Assembly (NCBI GenBank): GCA_019722365.1
Contig: JADFUC010000949.1
Location: forward strand, 124,001-188,000
DNA length: 64,000 bases
Reading direction: 5' to 3'
Source of the DNA: Lithospermum erythrorhizon
Taxonomy: Eukaryota; Streptophyta; Magnoliopsida; Boraginales; Boraginaceae
Position 1 is the first letter of the stretch. Every line of letters begins with the position of its first letter. The translations under genes and the position numbers were made by a program. Under the pieces are notes generated by a model. It worked only from the letters and a program-made list of their open reading frames with translations, was not told the origin of the DNA and made no database searches. Below, in pieces: positions 36,901 through 49,528 of this stretch.

Positions 36901-37436
36901 CAGCTGCAGGGAGAGAGAGCCCTTTAGCTTAGTATTCGGAACGTGTTGCTAATAGAAATGCCTTTACGAATATCTACGACAACTGTTCGGCGAAGAAAGA
37001 ATGGGGAACATATGAGAGAATGTCTAGCTTCACGGATGAGTTAAAGAGCAAGCGAGGAAACAAGCGGTATCTTGAATGCAAAAGAGTACAAACAATTGAT
37101 GGCAGCTTCTACAACGAAATATTAGAATTCGGCAATTTAGAGTTGGAATCTCGTGTTTAGATCTTTAAGCCCCGTAAACCAAGAAGCGAGGCGAACAAAC
37201 CCAATGGGGCCTTATAACGTCAGCGAGTCGCGTAGGCCCGGGAGCGTGCAGTGAAGAGCTTTCGAGAAAGTTATCAAACATACATGTACGGGATATATCT
37301 CGAAAGATATTATACTTAAACATTTCAATGTATGATTTCCCTCTTTGTAAACGGACTTGAGTAAAAGTTTGTGAAACCTGAAGTGTGCACCGAAATATAA
37401 AACCTTTTGAGTACCGAGGCATTTCGAGATAATAAA

Positions 37437-37957
37437 CAAGTGAATAAGATCACTTAACCTCCATCGGAAAGGGAAACCCGGTAAATTAGGTCACTCGTAG
37501 TCCCAGTGAATGTCAGTCGTCGAGTCAGTTAACTCTGATCAACTTGGCACTCCGCGGGAAGCGAGCCAGTGAATTAGATCGCTCGTGCTCCCCAGTGAAT
37601 CGGATCATTGAGTTGGTGAATAAGATCACGCCAACCTCCATAAGGAGGGAAACCCGGCCAAAGATTAGATCACTCGTGGTCCACGGAGTGAATCGAGATC
37701 ATTAGAGTCAGTGGCTCAGAGCATTTAACTTTCTACCCGGGAGGAAATCCCAAGAGTGAATTAGATCGCTCATGGTCGAGAAGTGGGTCGAGATCATTCG
37801 GGATCAAGTGAATAAAGATCATTGCCTCCATGCGGAGCAAACCAGTGAATTAGATGCCTCGAGGTCTCTGAGTCATCGGATCAATCGGCGGTCAAGTGAA
37901 TAAGATTACTTAACCTCGTAAGAGGCAAATCAGTGGAGTAGATTCTTTTTGGTCCCA
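37437..37957 (+). repeat. ~90-bp tandem repeat, about six degenerate copies
   Basis: Units start near 37437, 37529, 37617, 37713, 37807 and 37895. Each carries gtgaataagatcac-like, cctcc, gaaacccgg, gaattagatc-ctcg and ggatcattgag words in the same order. It lies downstream of integrase in the element's 3' untranslated part. Tandem arrays at this place are known for Tat/Ogre elements and have seeded satellites in some plants. Confidence 0.8.
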
Positions 37958-38638
37958 GGAAAAGTCACACAAGAGATACAAGGTGATTAATGACAACTAT
38001 CCGCGAAACCAATCCTCGAAGGAAGAATAAGTATCATGATAGGGGAAAAAGTGTTATCATAAAATAACATATACATCATTAAAAAGAAAAAAATAAGAAA
38101 AGGGCAAAGTAATGAATAAAATAAAGAGAAAAGAATAAAAATTATAAAACATTAAAAGCAGGTATAACCATTATTAAATGAAAAGGATGTTACATGGTAA
38201 TGACACCCAGCTAATAAATGACGAGGAGATACAAACAAAATATTGACCAAAAAAAACAAAAGTAGGCTAAAGGAAATTTGAGAAGCGTGCTCGCCGTCAC
38301 AATCGCCTACTCGTTTTCGAGGCCATCGTAAACTTTGGGTGTTATAGCTATCATTGCTCTCTTAACTTCCCGTCGGGTTGAGGTCCTCATATCTACCACT
38401 CCAAGTCCACATAAGCATGGGCTCGTGCTTTATGCCTACCAAAGCAGAACTTGACGACAGCTTTTCTAAGGATATCGTTTCGGACTTCAAGACGGACTCG
38501 GGGAATCTTTACATTCCCTACATTTGAGGATAAACCATAAGTACACTTTCGGTGGCCTATATTGGAGAGAATCCTGCGATTAAATACAAGTTTGAAATAA
38601 AGACAAAAGGCTACGGAGATAAAATCTTTACGCCCAAG

Positions 38639-40073
38639 CTAAAGAAGTGGGAAAATTAGGTGAATCTCGGGGTAGAATATTGGGCCCACGCCATATCCTC
38701 TTAACATACAATTTTTGATAAGAGAGAAAATTTTGTTGGATATCTTTCCAGCTTGATGTCTCGTTCCTTCGACAACATGAAGAGAGTGAATAGGAACTTG
38801 AAGGAGAGGACTTATGTAGGTTGAGGAACTCTCCGGGATAAATAAGGAGGAGAAGGTTCTCTCACGGGAGCTAGCCAGGACCAACCGGTTTGGGATAAGA
38901 ATGGTCACGGGATTCGAAGAGGTAGAACCTTGGGAAACTTTGGGAAAATCTCGGCCCGTGAGTCATGCCAGGGCGTCTTTTTAACCTTCTTTGATTTTTG
39001 GAGAATAAACGCTGAAACCTCGAGGAAGATTCGATGAAGAGGTCCTCTTTCTTGACCCGTGGGTTTTTCCCGAAGAGACACCTTTGAAACTCGGCACATG
39101 GGGCATGATGCATGATCCGGAAGCTGCTTTGCGGGGAAGTTCCTTTACAATAAAATTGAAACCATCTAAAAGAATGATTTAACACAAAAAGAAAAGAAAG
39201 AGATAAAAAACTCACGAAGTGTGATCAAGAAATTTGTCAACCCCTTTGGTAATTCCGAACTTTGATCATTTTTGTCTCGAAGACTTAGAGGAAGGCATAG
39301 GGAAGCCACTTTCTTGCTTTCTCCAGCAGGCTTGAGTTTTCGTAGTCTTCATCAGTATTTGAATTTGATAAAGTCTAATGAGGTAGGACCTCACTATTGA
39401 AGCAACCCTTGATGTAACCAAACCAACGGCCCAGCTCCACGCCTTGTATAGAAGTTGTAAAGTCAACTTGAAAATAAGCCGAGGGCCTTTGTGGATGACA
39501 TTAGCATCATCTGAATAATGCCATATTTGGGATATTATGACATGCCCTTGGAAAAGCGATCGACACTAACAAGAAAAGAGTTAATTGACCGGAGAAACGT
39601 CGAGTCTTGGCAGCTTTCATCGACAAACCACGACACCAAAAGTGAGTCATAATTAAAAAATTCACAAAGAAGTATCTCGGAGAAGGGAGATGAGGTACCT
39701 TTGGGCGTGCCACTCCTTAGAACCTCCGTTTTTGTGGAAGGGAATCCACTTTCTCCTCAGGGGAATACGGGTTTCACACTTGGAATATGGTAATGTTCGC
39801 GGTTTGGTGGAGTTGATAATTGGGGATCGGACAGTTCGTCTTGGCTTTAACCTCTTCTAGTGATGGAGGTTCTTTGGTGGATTTTCCTTTAGAGGGGTTT
39901 GAGAACATTGAATCTTTCCTTCGGGTTGGGCGCATCAGCGGAGGACCTATCTGAAACGAAGGGGTTGCGCGATAAGAAGGGCTCGAGTAGATCGAGCCAG
40001 ATGATAGTTGTGAGATTAAGCGTCGAGTACGTCTTGTAACGGACCCCACAAAATCTCGGGGGTTACCGTCCAT
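38639..40073 (-). pseudogene. Minus-strand ORF chain between integrase and 3' LTR
   Basis: Five consecutive minus-strand reading frames cover most of this 1.4 kb. The chain starts at an ATG (MDGNPRDFVGSVTRRTRR); the first two blocks share a frame and are split by a single stop. I do not recognise the protein. Some Tat-group elements (Grande, Retand relatives) carry an antisense ORF at exactly this location, which makes a decayed version the likeliest reading. Confidence 0.45.
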
Positions 40074-40724
40074 AACGGCGATGAAGATATAGGCGAGAGT
40101 TAGAATGGCGTGACCTCGATGCGGGACCTTGGGGTCGTGAAGGCTGATGGTTGAATAATATATACATATGGGGATGATAAAACAGTAAAATGAGTTCTAT
40201 CATCAAAACTATATACACCGCCTATTTCGGCAACATGCCTAGCTAAACGTACTTCACGAAGGGTCTCTTTGAGAACTTGAGAGGGACGAGAGGGTCTTGA
40301 GGGAGGATTGTTGCTTGGGTACCGTGACGAAAGTAAGAGCAGTTAAAGAAAATGGAAAAGTTGTAGAAAATCAAAGGGTTTCTGTTATGAAGAAGAAGAA
40401 AGGTATGAAATGATAAAGTGAAAAAATAAAAAAGCGGTTTACCTTTATACTATCGAGGGAATCTTGACATTGTTTGACCATAAAGAAGACACCCGAGTTG
40501 GTGAAATTGACCTCATTCACTACCATTTGAAAAAAAAGCGGTAGAATAATTTTGAAATTAAAGGCGGTGATATATGGACGTTAAATAGCTGTAAATACTA
40601 ATGGACCTATATATGGCCCATTTAGAGAGTGGTGTTCAGCCAAATCAAAGCTTTGAGCATGTCCATGTCTGACCCAGTAATAACAGCCCCCCGTGAGACA
40701 GGCCTTTTTCCTCTACGTACCCGT

Positions 40725-41110
40725 ACGAGCTTTCATTTAAAGGTAATGTGAATCACGAATTACTATCTTTGTTCATATATTTTTTTATCACACCGAACAA
40801 ACTTAAGCATCGAGTGGCTACGATGGAAGCTTGATTCGTGAGGTCTGGAAATCTGGCAACCCGGGTTTAAATCACTTGGAGAACTCATGGAGCAAGGGAT
40901 CCACTTCTCGAAGCCAGAGTAACCAGCAGGTGGGGAGTGGAGCATTCACGACAACCACGGGGACCTCCCCTCGACATATCCCAGGTCAAGAGCAAAAGGA
41001 ACCGGTCCGGACGAGGCAAATGACCCGGGACCCTATCAAGAATAAATAGATGAATCCAAAATTCAAGATTTGGTCTCGTCACCTCAAGTGACCTCGGAAA
41101 AAGATATATT
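40725..41110 (+). repeat. LTR end and leader (copy B of the direct repeat)
   Basis: Partner of 31705-32080. Because the match continues past the LTR end into leader sequence (through gatgaatcca and gacctcggaaaa), this is not a simple 3' LTR followed by host DNA, but the start of a second, truncated element. Confidence 0.55.
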
Positions 41111-43950
41111 CGATATTGACACTCTTCGTTGTGTTTCATGAAGTAGGAAGTGAGAAGGATCGAGGTAGGCATGGATCGATAATATCTTCATTTGATGTGG
41201 TTTCGCGCGCCTTGATATCGCATTAATAGTGACCTCGTCCGCGACAACTAATATCTTTTCGTGTGGTTGAGACATAGTTCAATGGGTCATGTATACGGCG
41301 CCCGTGCGCTACAATATTATTGCCATACGTCACTTAGCGATGTCGTTTCTCCACAAAAATTATGAGGCCAAAATAATATTACTAATTTGAAAAATAATAA
41401 ATTAGGTGATAAAATAAAAAAGGAAGATGATCAATAAATAACATAGTTGATTGAGTTAATTGACATAACTTGTGTAAGTTCATTTTCATAAAAAAAAACA
41501 TAATCATTATTTTCATAAGTTAACTTTATAAAAAGGAAAACATAATCAATAAATACTTGATTGATTTGATATATTCACGACTTGTGTTAGTACTTTTTAT
41601 CCAAAAATTTGGATAAAGGTACAATTATTTTCAAAGTAGTCATAATTATGTAAAATTTCAACAACGTCTAATTAATTAGTTGATAAAATAAAAATAAAAA
41701 TATAATCAATAAAAAATATAGGTGTTGAATTAAGATTTCTTATAGCTTAAGTTTTCAATTTGCAATCTTATATAGGTAAATGTAATTAGTTTTTATTTAT
41801 ATGACCAATTTCGGGTATCGTGTGGTATAAAAAAACGTATGTATATCTATGTCGTGTGTAACTTCACACGATATTATTAGTTTCATACCGTGTGCCATGC
41901 ACACGATATGTGCTCTGATCTTTATGTGATTGAGTTGATTGATTTATGGCTTGTGTAAGTACCTTTATCCAAAACTTTGGATAAGGTACAATTAATAAAA
42001 TAGTCATGGTGTCATCAAAATTTCAAACTACCTCGATTTCATCTCATAAATAAGGATACCAATTACATATTTTTTTCCAACAACCCAACTCTATTATTAA
42101 TTTTATAAATAATTCAACCAACTTAAACAAGTATGAAAGGACCAAGCCAAAAGAAAACCAGGGGAAATAAAAGAAATTGGCGAAACCTCGTTTGAAGTTA
42201 AAGTTTTCCAAAGTAGTCCAACGCCGGATAAAATTGGAAAAAAATTTCAAACCTCCAATCTTTATTGAAAAAATGTCCGGATATATTGGAAGGCAAGTGT
42301 AAAGCTGATTATACGATCTTGACCATTTCAATGTCATGATCGAGAAAGGAAAACAAAAATACAATGAAGAAAAATGTGTTTTCTTCACCAAAGGGAGTAG
42401 GCGGTTTGCCTACGGATGGACATTAAGGTTGGCACTTGCTCCGTTCAAGGTTGTTGAGAAACAATATGAGGCAATCCTTGGATAGAGTTCCACCAGTTGA
42501 AATGTTCGATAAAATTAATTTGGTGCTAAGATGGTAGTTCTTTAGTTTGTAAACTCCTAGGTATGGTTAAAACCAGTATACTTTTTATTTGTTCAAAGAA
42601 TAAAGTTAGTATTATTAAAAATATTTGCATGAAAGTCTTAGTTGATATAATCTCAAATATTACAGCATTAATAGGTATTATTAAATCCCTTGCCAACGTC
42701 CTTGTCGTGTAAGAGTTAGCGATATGACGATCGAGATTGGAATATGAAGGTCAAAGGTACTTAATAAAAGATTAAAGAATATGAAACCAACAATGCATGC
42801 ATGTACTTTAAATGTGAATGTATTTTAAAATCTGAAAGGTTTTTGAGTACTCTATAAATAAATCCATGGAAATGTAAATTCATATTCAAAGAAATGCAGT
42901 TCATCCTCCATGTTAAAAAAATTGGAAAGAACATGGCTACTAGAAAATATTTACTTCAAGAACTTTCTATTCAAATAATTATCATAATCTGCAAGTGTAG
43001 CCGTATTGATTCTTGAGATCTTCATTCTGCTAAATTGAGGTATAGTTTAACTCATAAGTTTGAATTGTTTTTTGTTTTTGTTTTTATAATATGATGGATT
43101 TTTTTTTTGTGTAGTTGCAAATATTGTTGATTATGGTTTTTGATTGTGTTAAAGAATGCAAGGATGGACAAAATTCCTGTGATTTCATGGCATATAGATG
43201 AATCAAAATGCTTGTTTCAAAAGTTATTTCTAGACTTATGAGTAAAAAGTGGAAATCCGAAAGCCTTATATAAAAAGTGTAAATGTTGTTTAATGATTTA
43301 TGTCTTGGAAGGTGGTATTGGTAGCTCTATTGTTTATCTAGTTAATTTGATGATGATTTATGTTATGCGAGTTGAATTTTTTCAAGGAAGAGGATCGATG
43401 AAAGATAAAATTATTAAAACTAACAAATGAAATTTGGTCACCTAGAGGCAGCATATGCAATTGGGATGACATTGATTTTAGTTGGACAAAATGAAGAGGG
43501 TACAAGATATATAGGTGCCATAAAAAAAACTAGAATCGAAAAGAAGAAGTACAAAAAGGCAGAGCGAAATTCCATAAAATTATACAAAATATGTGGATAA
43601 ACAATAAGGATATCCCCAGAGACAAAGACACGAAGATTATTAGTTTGATCATTTGAGCAGCATCGGTAAAGAACAAGATCATGGACAATCGAGGAAATAT
43701 GAAGAGAACTTAGAGTGCAAAAATATGCTGCGTATGAAATAAATTTATTTTATGATTACAAAGCGTGTAGTTTTAATTACTAAAAGTGATTATGTTGATT
43801 TTAGCTTATTGTGATACATGATATTGAATTGTAAGCCTATCATTGTCCTAATATAGAATATTATATCATATGCGGTTAACGTATATCATGTAAAAAAGTA
43901 TATCTTAAATAAGATATTGCCTTACCCATATACATTGATTAAAATAAATC
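41111..43950. other. AT-rich transposon-flank, no supported gene
   Basis: Only short broken frames. A cluster of cgtgtg/cacacg words occurs at 41817-41910. Similar words reappear at 48865-48955, which may bracket a large old insertion; this is weak. Confidence 0.4.
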
Positions 43951-43979
43951 ACGAGTGGTATGTGTGACTGCTAAACAAC

Positions 43980-46720
43980 CACAATAGGTGTTATGCAGCA
44001 TACGATAATGTCGAGACAGGTCACGACATTCGTCGATGCACTCGAACTTCCAGCATTCCAGTTGATGCAAATACACGGGAACTTGATATCACGACGTATT
44101 CATTCGAGTGGTATTGATGCCGATTAAAAGCAGGCGTCTGTCTTTGTGGCTGGCGCGAAATAATCGGGGCTTCGGTCTTGACGATAAATCCCGATGCACT
44201 CCCGAACTTCCAGCGGCTGCGTTGATGCAAATGCGATTTTAATATCACTTGATAATGTCCACCATATTCGTCGAAGTATTGTGTGACATTGCAAACACGC
44301 ATCGTTGGCTTGGCACCTTGAGATTTCGTTGAAATTTAAGAACTTTTCCATGTTTCTACCGCGATACCCGATTTCACGCTAGACATTGAAGTTACGTTTC
44401 TACGATCTGAGGAAACGATATGTTTTATTTTATGAATTAATAAACTTATGTAAATGCGCATTAAATAACAAATATCACTAATTTCGCTAAATTTCATAAA
44501 ATAATAAAAGTTCACGAAAGTATTTTAAAAAAGTCATAAGTTATGGGATGTTCAAAGAGTACTTAAATATATTGTTCGACAATATGGTGACTATCTCTCC
44601 AGTACGGTGAGGAAACAACGAGTCATAGGGTTCTTGAGCCCTCCCGCTATATGATCGGGGTTGAGCATCAGCTGATAGCGTCGTTTTACCATCACCCGTC
44701 AACGGGGCGAGCCTGTACAATAATAGTTTGTAAAGTATATTTGCGATAAATTACTAACACAGTTCCAATAAAATGATAATTAATAAACTGTAGTGCATGG
44801 ATGTATGGTAGGCGTGATGGGGTAAGCTTGTCTCCCATCATGAATCGGGTTCTGCGGCCAAGCATGGCTTGTGCTTCTGAACAACTCCATGTAATCATCA
44901 GCAACCTGACTAGCATATGTGGCCTCTGGACCCATAACAGATGGATTGACTGCGTTCATCATCTCCGTGGTCCATAGTATCCACGACTTATCGAATCACC
45001 AAAGTTCTTAACGCCTTAGGCATATCTTTGCTACGCCATTGCCTTTTTGTCTTTACCGGCTCTATTGGATGGGTATCGTCCAGTGGCGAGGACTCTACAA
45101 AGGCATATACGCTTCATTGATAGATAAGAACCATATACACCCTTGATAGTATGACAGGAGGAATGACGTACTGGCCACCATAAGGAATCCATGTCACCTA
45201 ATAGTATAAATAAATTAGAGACCATACAATTTCTGATATAAAAAATTAAGCGAGTTCTTCAATTCACGATTATGATAGCGAATAGGCAGCTTACATCATC
45301 GGGGGTCATATTGTTAAGAATCTGGCGGTACTTGATGACTCCTCAGACTTCGGGAGGTTGTGAGCTTCTCCCATCTCGAAGCTCTAGGAGACCCCTCCGC
45401 GAGAGAGCGAAGCTTAGTGGTGCCGAAATCTTTTCGTATATCGAGGCCACGTAAAATAGAATATCCATACTTATAACCTCATGTTTTTATAAATTCGACA
45501 ACATACATTTAAGCTAAACAATTAATAATATTGATCTGAGGCCGATTAATAAACAAAAGCATCTTGAATAACAAAATAGCACACATCTATTATATGCATT
45601 TAATAAAGGTCCAAAGCTCAATCAAAATGGTCAAAATAATATCCATATCCTCGTTCAAGCAAAAACACATTTACAATCCAAATTGATAATGTTAAACTTG
45701 TTTAATCTTGCATCTACTTGTAATATATATAACCATAATTTTGACTCGTTAAGGCAATTTCACTAGAGCCAGACTATGCGTGTTAGTGCATTTTGTTAAA
45801 GATAATCTACACCATAGAAATTAATTAAGGATGATTATTTTACTAACTCGTACAACAATTACTATTTGTTCTAAAGTTCAAAATTTAAGTGTCCAAATGA
45901 TAATTGTGCCACTACATAAAAACAATCAAGCGAGGATTAGACAACTTTATTTCTTTAACGATACCCGTTAATATACTTTCTTTGAAAATTCTCCCTCTTT
46001 GTTTATTCAATTATTACTTTCAATAATGATCGGCATAATTAGAAATAAGTCAAACCACAGAAACCATTCAAACATCAAATATAGTCATAACGCAGTAAAA
46101 CTTTTAAAACATAAGCATACTTACAAACATTAATTTTCAAATGAAATTAAAAAGTCGGTTGATTGTTACCTCAAGTATTAATATACGACTAGCTATTTTA
46201 CATTCGCCCGGATGCGCCTGTTGGTGTCCTGAATAGGCAAAGAGTGGTTTCACGTGCAAAACCGGCTAGGAGTTTTTTGAATGGGAATAGATCTGAGGTA
46301 CCTTCGATGCAGGTTTTGTCGAATAAAGGCGCGCCCGTGAGGGTATAACAAATAAGCTGGTTGTGCGTTAATCCTTAGTCATGGCTGAAGGTTTAACGAA
46401 CTTAAACTTCATGGCCATGCGGTATGTAGCATGTTTCGTGCTAGCGGCGACAAGGTGGTTAGAAAGCGCCTGCAGTGCGACATGGTTTTTATTGCTTCAT
46501 GCCGATTCCCGACACGTAAAATTCCCCGATATCTGGACATCATGCAACGTGATAGTCATCTCCCCCCCGAAATGGCATATTAAATGTGTGTTCGTCTTAA
46601 GTACCATCACTGTGAATGTTGTAACTAATGGCCTATTCACCCCCGAAATTCTATGTTTTGGATGAGTCCTTACGTTAGGCGGGAGGACCCACTACAAAGT
46701 CGTTCCACTGACTCATTCAA
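43980..46720 (-). pseudogene. Plant mobile domain (PMD/MAIN-like) protein remnant
   Basis: On the minus strand at about 46595-46530 the sequence reads HLICHFGGEMTITLHDVQIS, close to the PMD hallmark (H-T-F-H-x-P-x-GEMT-x-TL-x-DV). Further down (45225-44960) are fragments such as GDMDSLWWPV and a C-terminal-like piece with DDYMELFRSTSHAW. PMD proteins exist as host genes and as cargo of Mutator-like and gypsy elements. All frames are broken, so no product is expected. The part below 45 kb is less certain. Confidence 0.5.
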
Positions 46721-47539
46721 TCTGCGTTATCGACCATTGATCTCGCATTATCAGCTCTCTCTCCCCAAATTATGACAAGTGAAGCTTTGGTATCGTCCAT
46801 TTCAATTGTTATGGTTTGTCATCGCTCTGAATCAGCAGGTTTGTATTGGAAAAAAATTTCACGATTGCTTATCACGTTCCTCGAATGAGAGAATGATAAT
46901 TATACATAGATTGCTATAACAAATACATGCTCTCTTTCAGAAAAGTTTCCAACGTAGGTAATATACCGATAGGTAAGAATAAGTCATGATAGATGAAACA
47001 AGCGTAGTTTGCTCTTATGAAGCGTACACACGAATTCATGTGTCATGAACTACTCATTTACTTGAGCTCTACGTATCATCTGCATTTCATGATTTTTGGA
47101 AAGTTGTATATTGAAATGTCGATAACGGTTCGGTGGATCTTTGCGTCCACCCCAATAATGACTTTGAACATGTGTGAGATGAATTACAAAGGCTCCGTCT
47201 CTATTCGGAAATAACTTTTCCAAAGAAAATTAAAGAAGGTTACATCCGGAGACTTGCGATGTTTGAGCAGATAAATGCCGGATGCAAATCGCGTATAGCG
47301 ACTCACAGTTCAAGAATACCGTCTGAGTGGGAGAACTTCTTGCATGGAATTTTAGGTTTCGACAAACTTTCCCACTTCTTTATGAGAGACATGATGTTCA
47401 TTCATTGCCTCCACACAATCTGGTTTGTCACAAGGATCAAATTAAGTTGCAACCCTTGAGTCCGTCATGAAAAGTCATCTAGTCAAAGTGTTCCACCAAA
47501 GACCCTTGACTCCTACATCTAATCGGGTTCCGGATACAA

Positions 47540-48330
47540 GAGGGCATGGTCGTGGTTGCGGACGAGGGCGATGATCGTGGTTGCGGTTGAGGGGCGTGGT
47601 GATGATCGTGGTCATGGACGAGAAGGGGATAGTAGATTTGCAAACTACTTCATACGGGGCCGATTTGATACCGTTCGTTATTTGTTGATGGATTGTGGAT
47701 GTGGTGAGATGGTAATTACGTTTCGGCTTGATGCTTGGTCTACATAACATATGGTAATGAGAAAGAATGGGCGAGTGCGAAAAACTTTGCCTTGAACTTG
47801 ACTCACGTCGCGATTTTTATGCTCAACTTATGTCTTGGATCGATATTGATAGTCTATATAAGCAAATCGCTTACTTTGAAGATGGATTTGCACCGCGGGA
47901 TTATTGGATGAGCTTACCCGAAGTAGAATTCCTTGTTGCTACAAAGTATAATGTGGTGTTGGTCTCTTATGGATTTGTAGGTGGCATCGGCACATCCCTG
48001 GTTATACTGATGGGAGGGGACCTCCGGGAAGCATGGTTGTATTAGGAAATGTTGCTGAGTGGATCTCATTTCGTATTGGTATGATCATGTCATAATTTTA
48101 ACTATTTTTTCATATTCAAATTAAATATCATGCTTCTTATTATCCATTTTATTGATTGTGCAACTTCATATGTCGGAGGATAACAATTTTCCCATAGCAC
48201 CACCGTATTTGTCTTGGCCTATGAAGCATCATACAAATTAGCTAGCATTTGATGCACACAAGTCGAGGATCGAGAGCTACTTTCGTCATATTAATGCACG
48301 CGTAACAAAACTGTAGATATTTCGTGTACA
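47540..48330 (+). pseudogene. OTU-like domain remnant of a Mutator-type element
   Basis: An arginine/glycine-type repeat tract (about 47540-47620) precedes a 92-codon frame with LMSWIDIDSLYKQIAYFEDG, APRDYWMSLPEVEFLVATKY and NVVLVSYGF. A few frame breaks later come DNNFPIAPPYLSWPMKHHT and DAHKSRIESYF. This order resembles the OTU-like protease modules carried by some plant MULEs. A histidine-containing C-terminal active-site region is not clear. Assignment rests on remembered family wording only. Confidence 0.45.
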
Positions 48331-49448
48331 AAAAATAATGATGTATTTTCATGAAATAAATGTAGTAAAAATTTATATATTTGAAGTCAGAGTATTCAAA
48401 CTTTGAATGGATAAATTATGTTCTCTATCAAGATGCTTAAAAAATCTTCATGATGTCTTGGATGATCAATCTATAGAAATTACAAATCTAACAATAATTA
48501 TTATTCTTGATATGTGTAATCAAGAAAGTACAAATCTATAGAAAGTTGATTGTTATATATGTTTCCTGCCTCTCTCATATGGTACATTGGATGATTTAGT
48601 GTACAAAATTTCAACCTCGTTGCCAGTACCAGAATCACTTATGTACTAGAATTACTTATATAATTATATGTCTTGATACGTTTAACTTTAAGTCTTCATT
48701 GTTCTAGTTCGAGGAATTGAATTGGTGGGTGTTGATCTTAAATGGATTATATTATGTTCTTGATCAAAATGATTAAAAATCTTGACGATGAATTGTTGGA
48801 AATAAGTGATCCGTCACGTGATATAATAATAATGAGTGGTCCCCAATGACAGTGACTCCATACTATACTTCCCACACACGACATTTTTTATGTAAGTGAG
48901 TCACACGATGTAGTTTAGTAAATATCGCACACGTCATTGTTCAGTAATCACGTACACGTCAATAATTACCGATGCCGACCTGATAAAAATTCTCGTATCG
49001 TTTTCTCGTGACCTTCGCGCACGTCGGTGAATGTACTATGGTGTTAGAGCACCGCAACCGTCCCATTTTAGATCTTATATGCGTGGGGGCAAAATCGGCA
49101 ATGCGATTGCTACGCACAAAAAATTGCCTTGCATTATTTTTCCATGAAATGCATATATATATGTGTAATGTGTTGGTAGTTAATTGGATTAAATTGAATT
49201 GATTGTATGATTATTGGTTTGGTTAGATTTTGATGATTGTCTGGATGTATGAGATGAGTAGTGGTCTTAGAACGATGGAGACGCATCAATATCTGCTAAT
49301 TGATAGCTACTCATGCTTGGCGTGCCTCATATTCCTTTTATTTCCCACGCCGTATTATTTCATCAAACTGTTGCATATGAGCTATCAAGACATATGCATG
49401 CTCAAATACTAATTACAACAGTGTCATCGTACTCCAGTAACCACTTTC

Positions 49449-49528
49449 AGATCATTGCACAAACAATTTACAAATTTTGATAAACCAGTTTGAGATTATT
49501 GCATAAACAATTTACAAATTTTGATAAT
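49449..49528. repeat. 44-bp tandem duplication
   Basis: agatcattgcacaaacaatt at 49449 recurs with few changes at 49493, each continuing tacaaattttgataa. Two copies. Confidence 0.8.

Larger units (their letters stand above)
31705..41110 (+). mobile_element. Degenerate Ty3/gypsy (Tat-like) LTR retrotransposon plus partial second copy
   Basis: Base composition changes abruptly from AT-rich to balanced, and short peptides of a plant gypsy polyprotein occur in the order gag, protease, RT, RNase H, integrase on the plus strand, all broken by stops and frameshifts. LTR-end-like sequence (gaactaacttaagcatc near 31772, gaacaaacttaagcatcgag near 40796) occurs at both ends. The RNase H wording (ATNNEAEYEA), the ~90-bp tandem repeats downstream of integrase and the minus-strand ORFs behind them fit the Tat group (Ogre/Retand/Grande relatives). 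Coding capacity is lost. No target duplication could be identified. Confidence 0.85.

Noticed and set aside
46381..46665. 94-codon plus-strand ORF
   Set aside because: Antisense to the PMD hallmark sequence; it has no family resemblance of its own.
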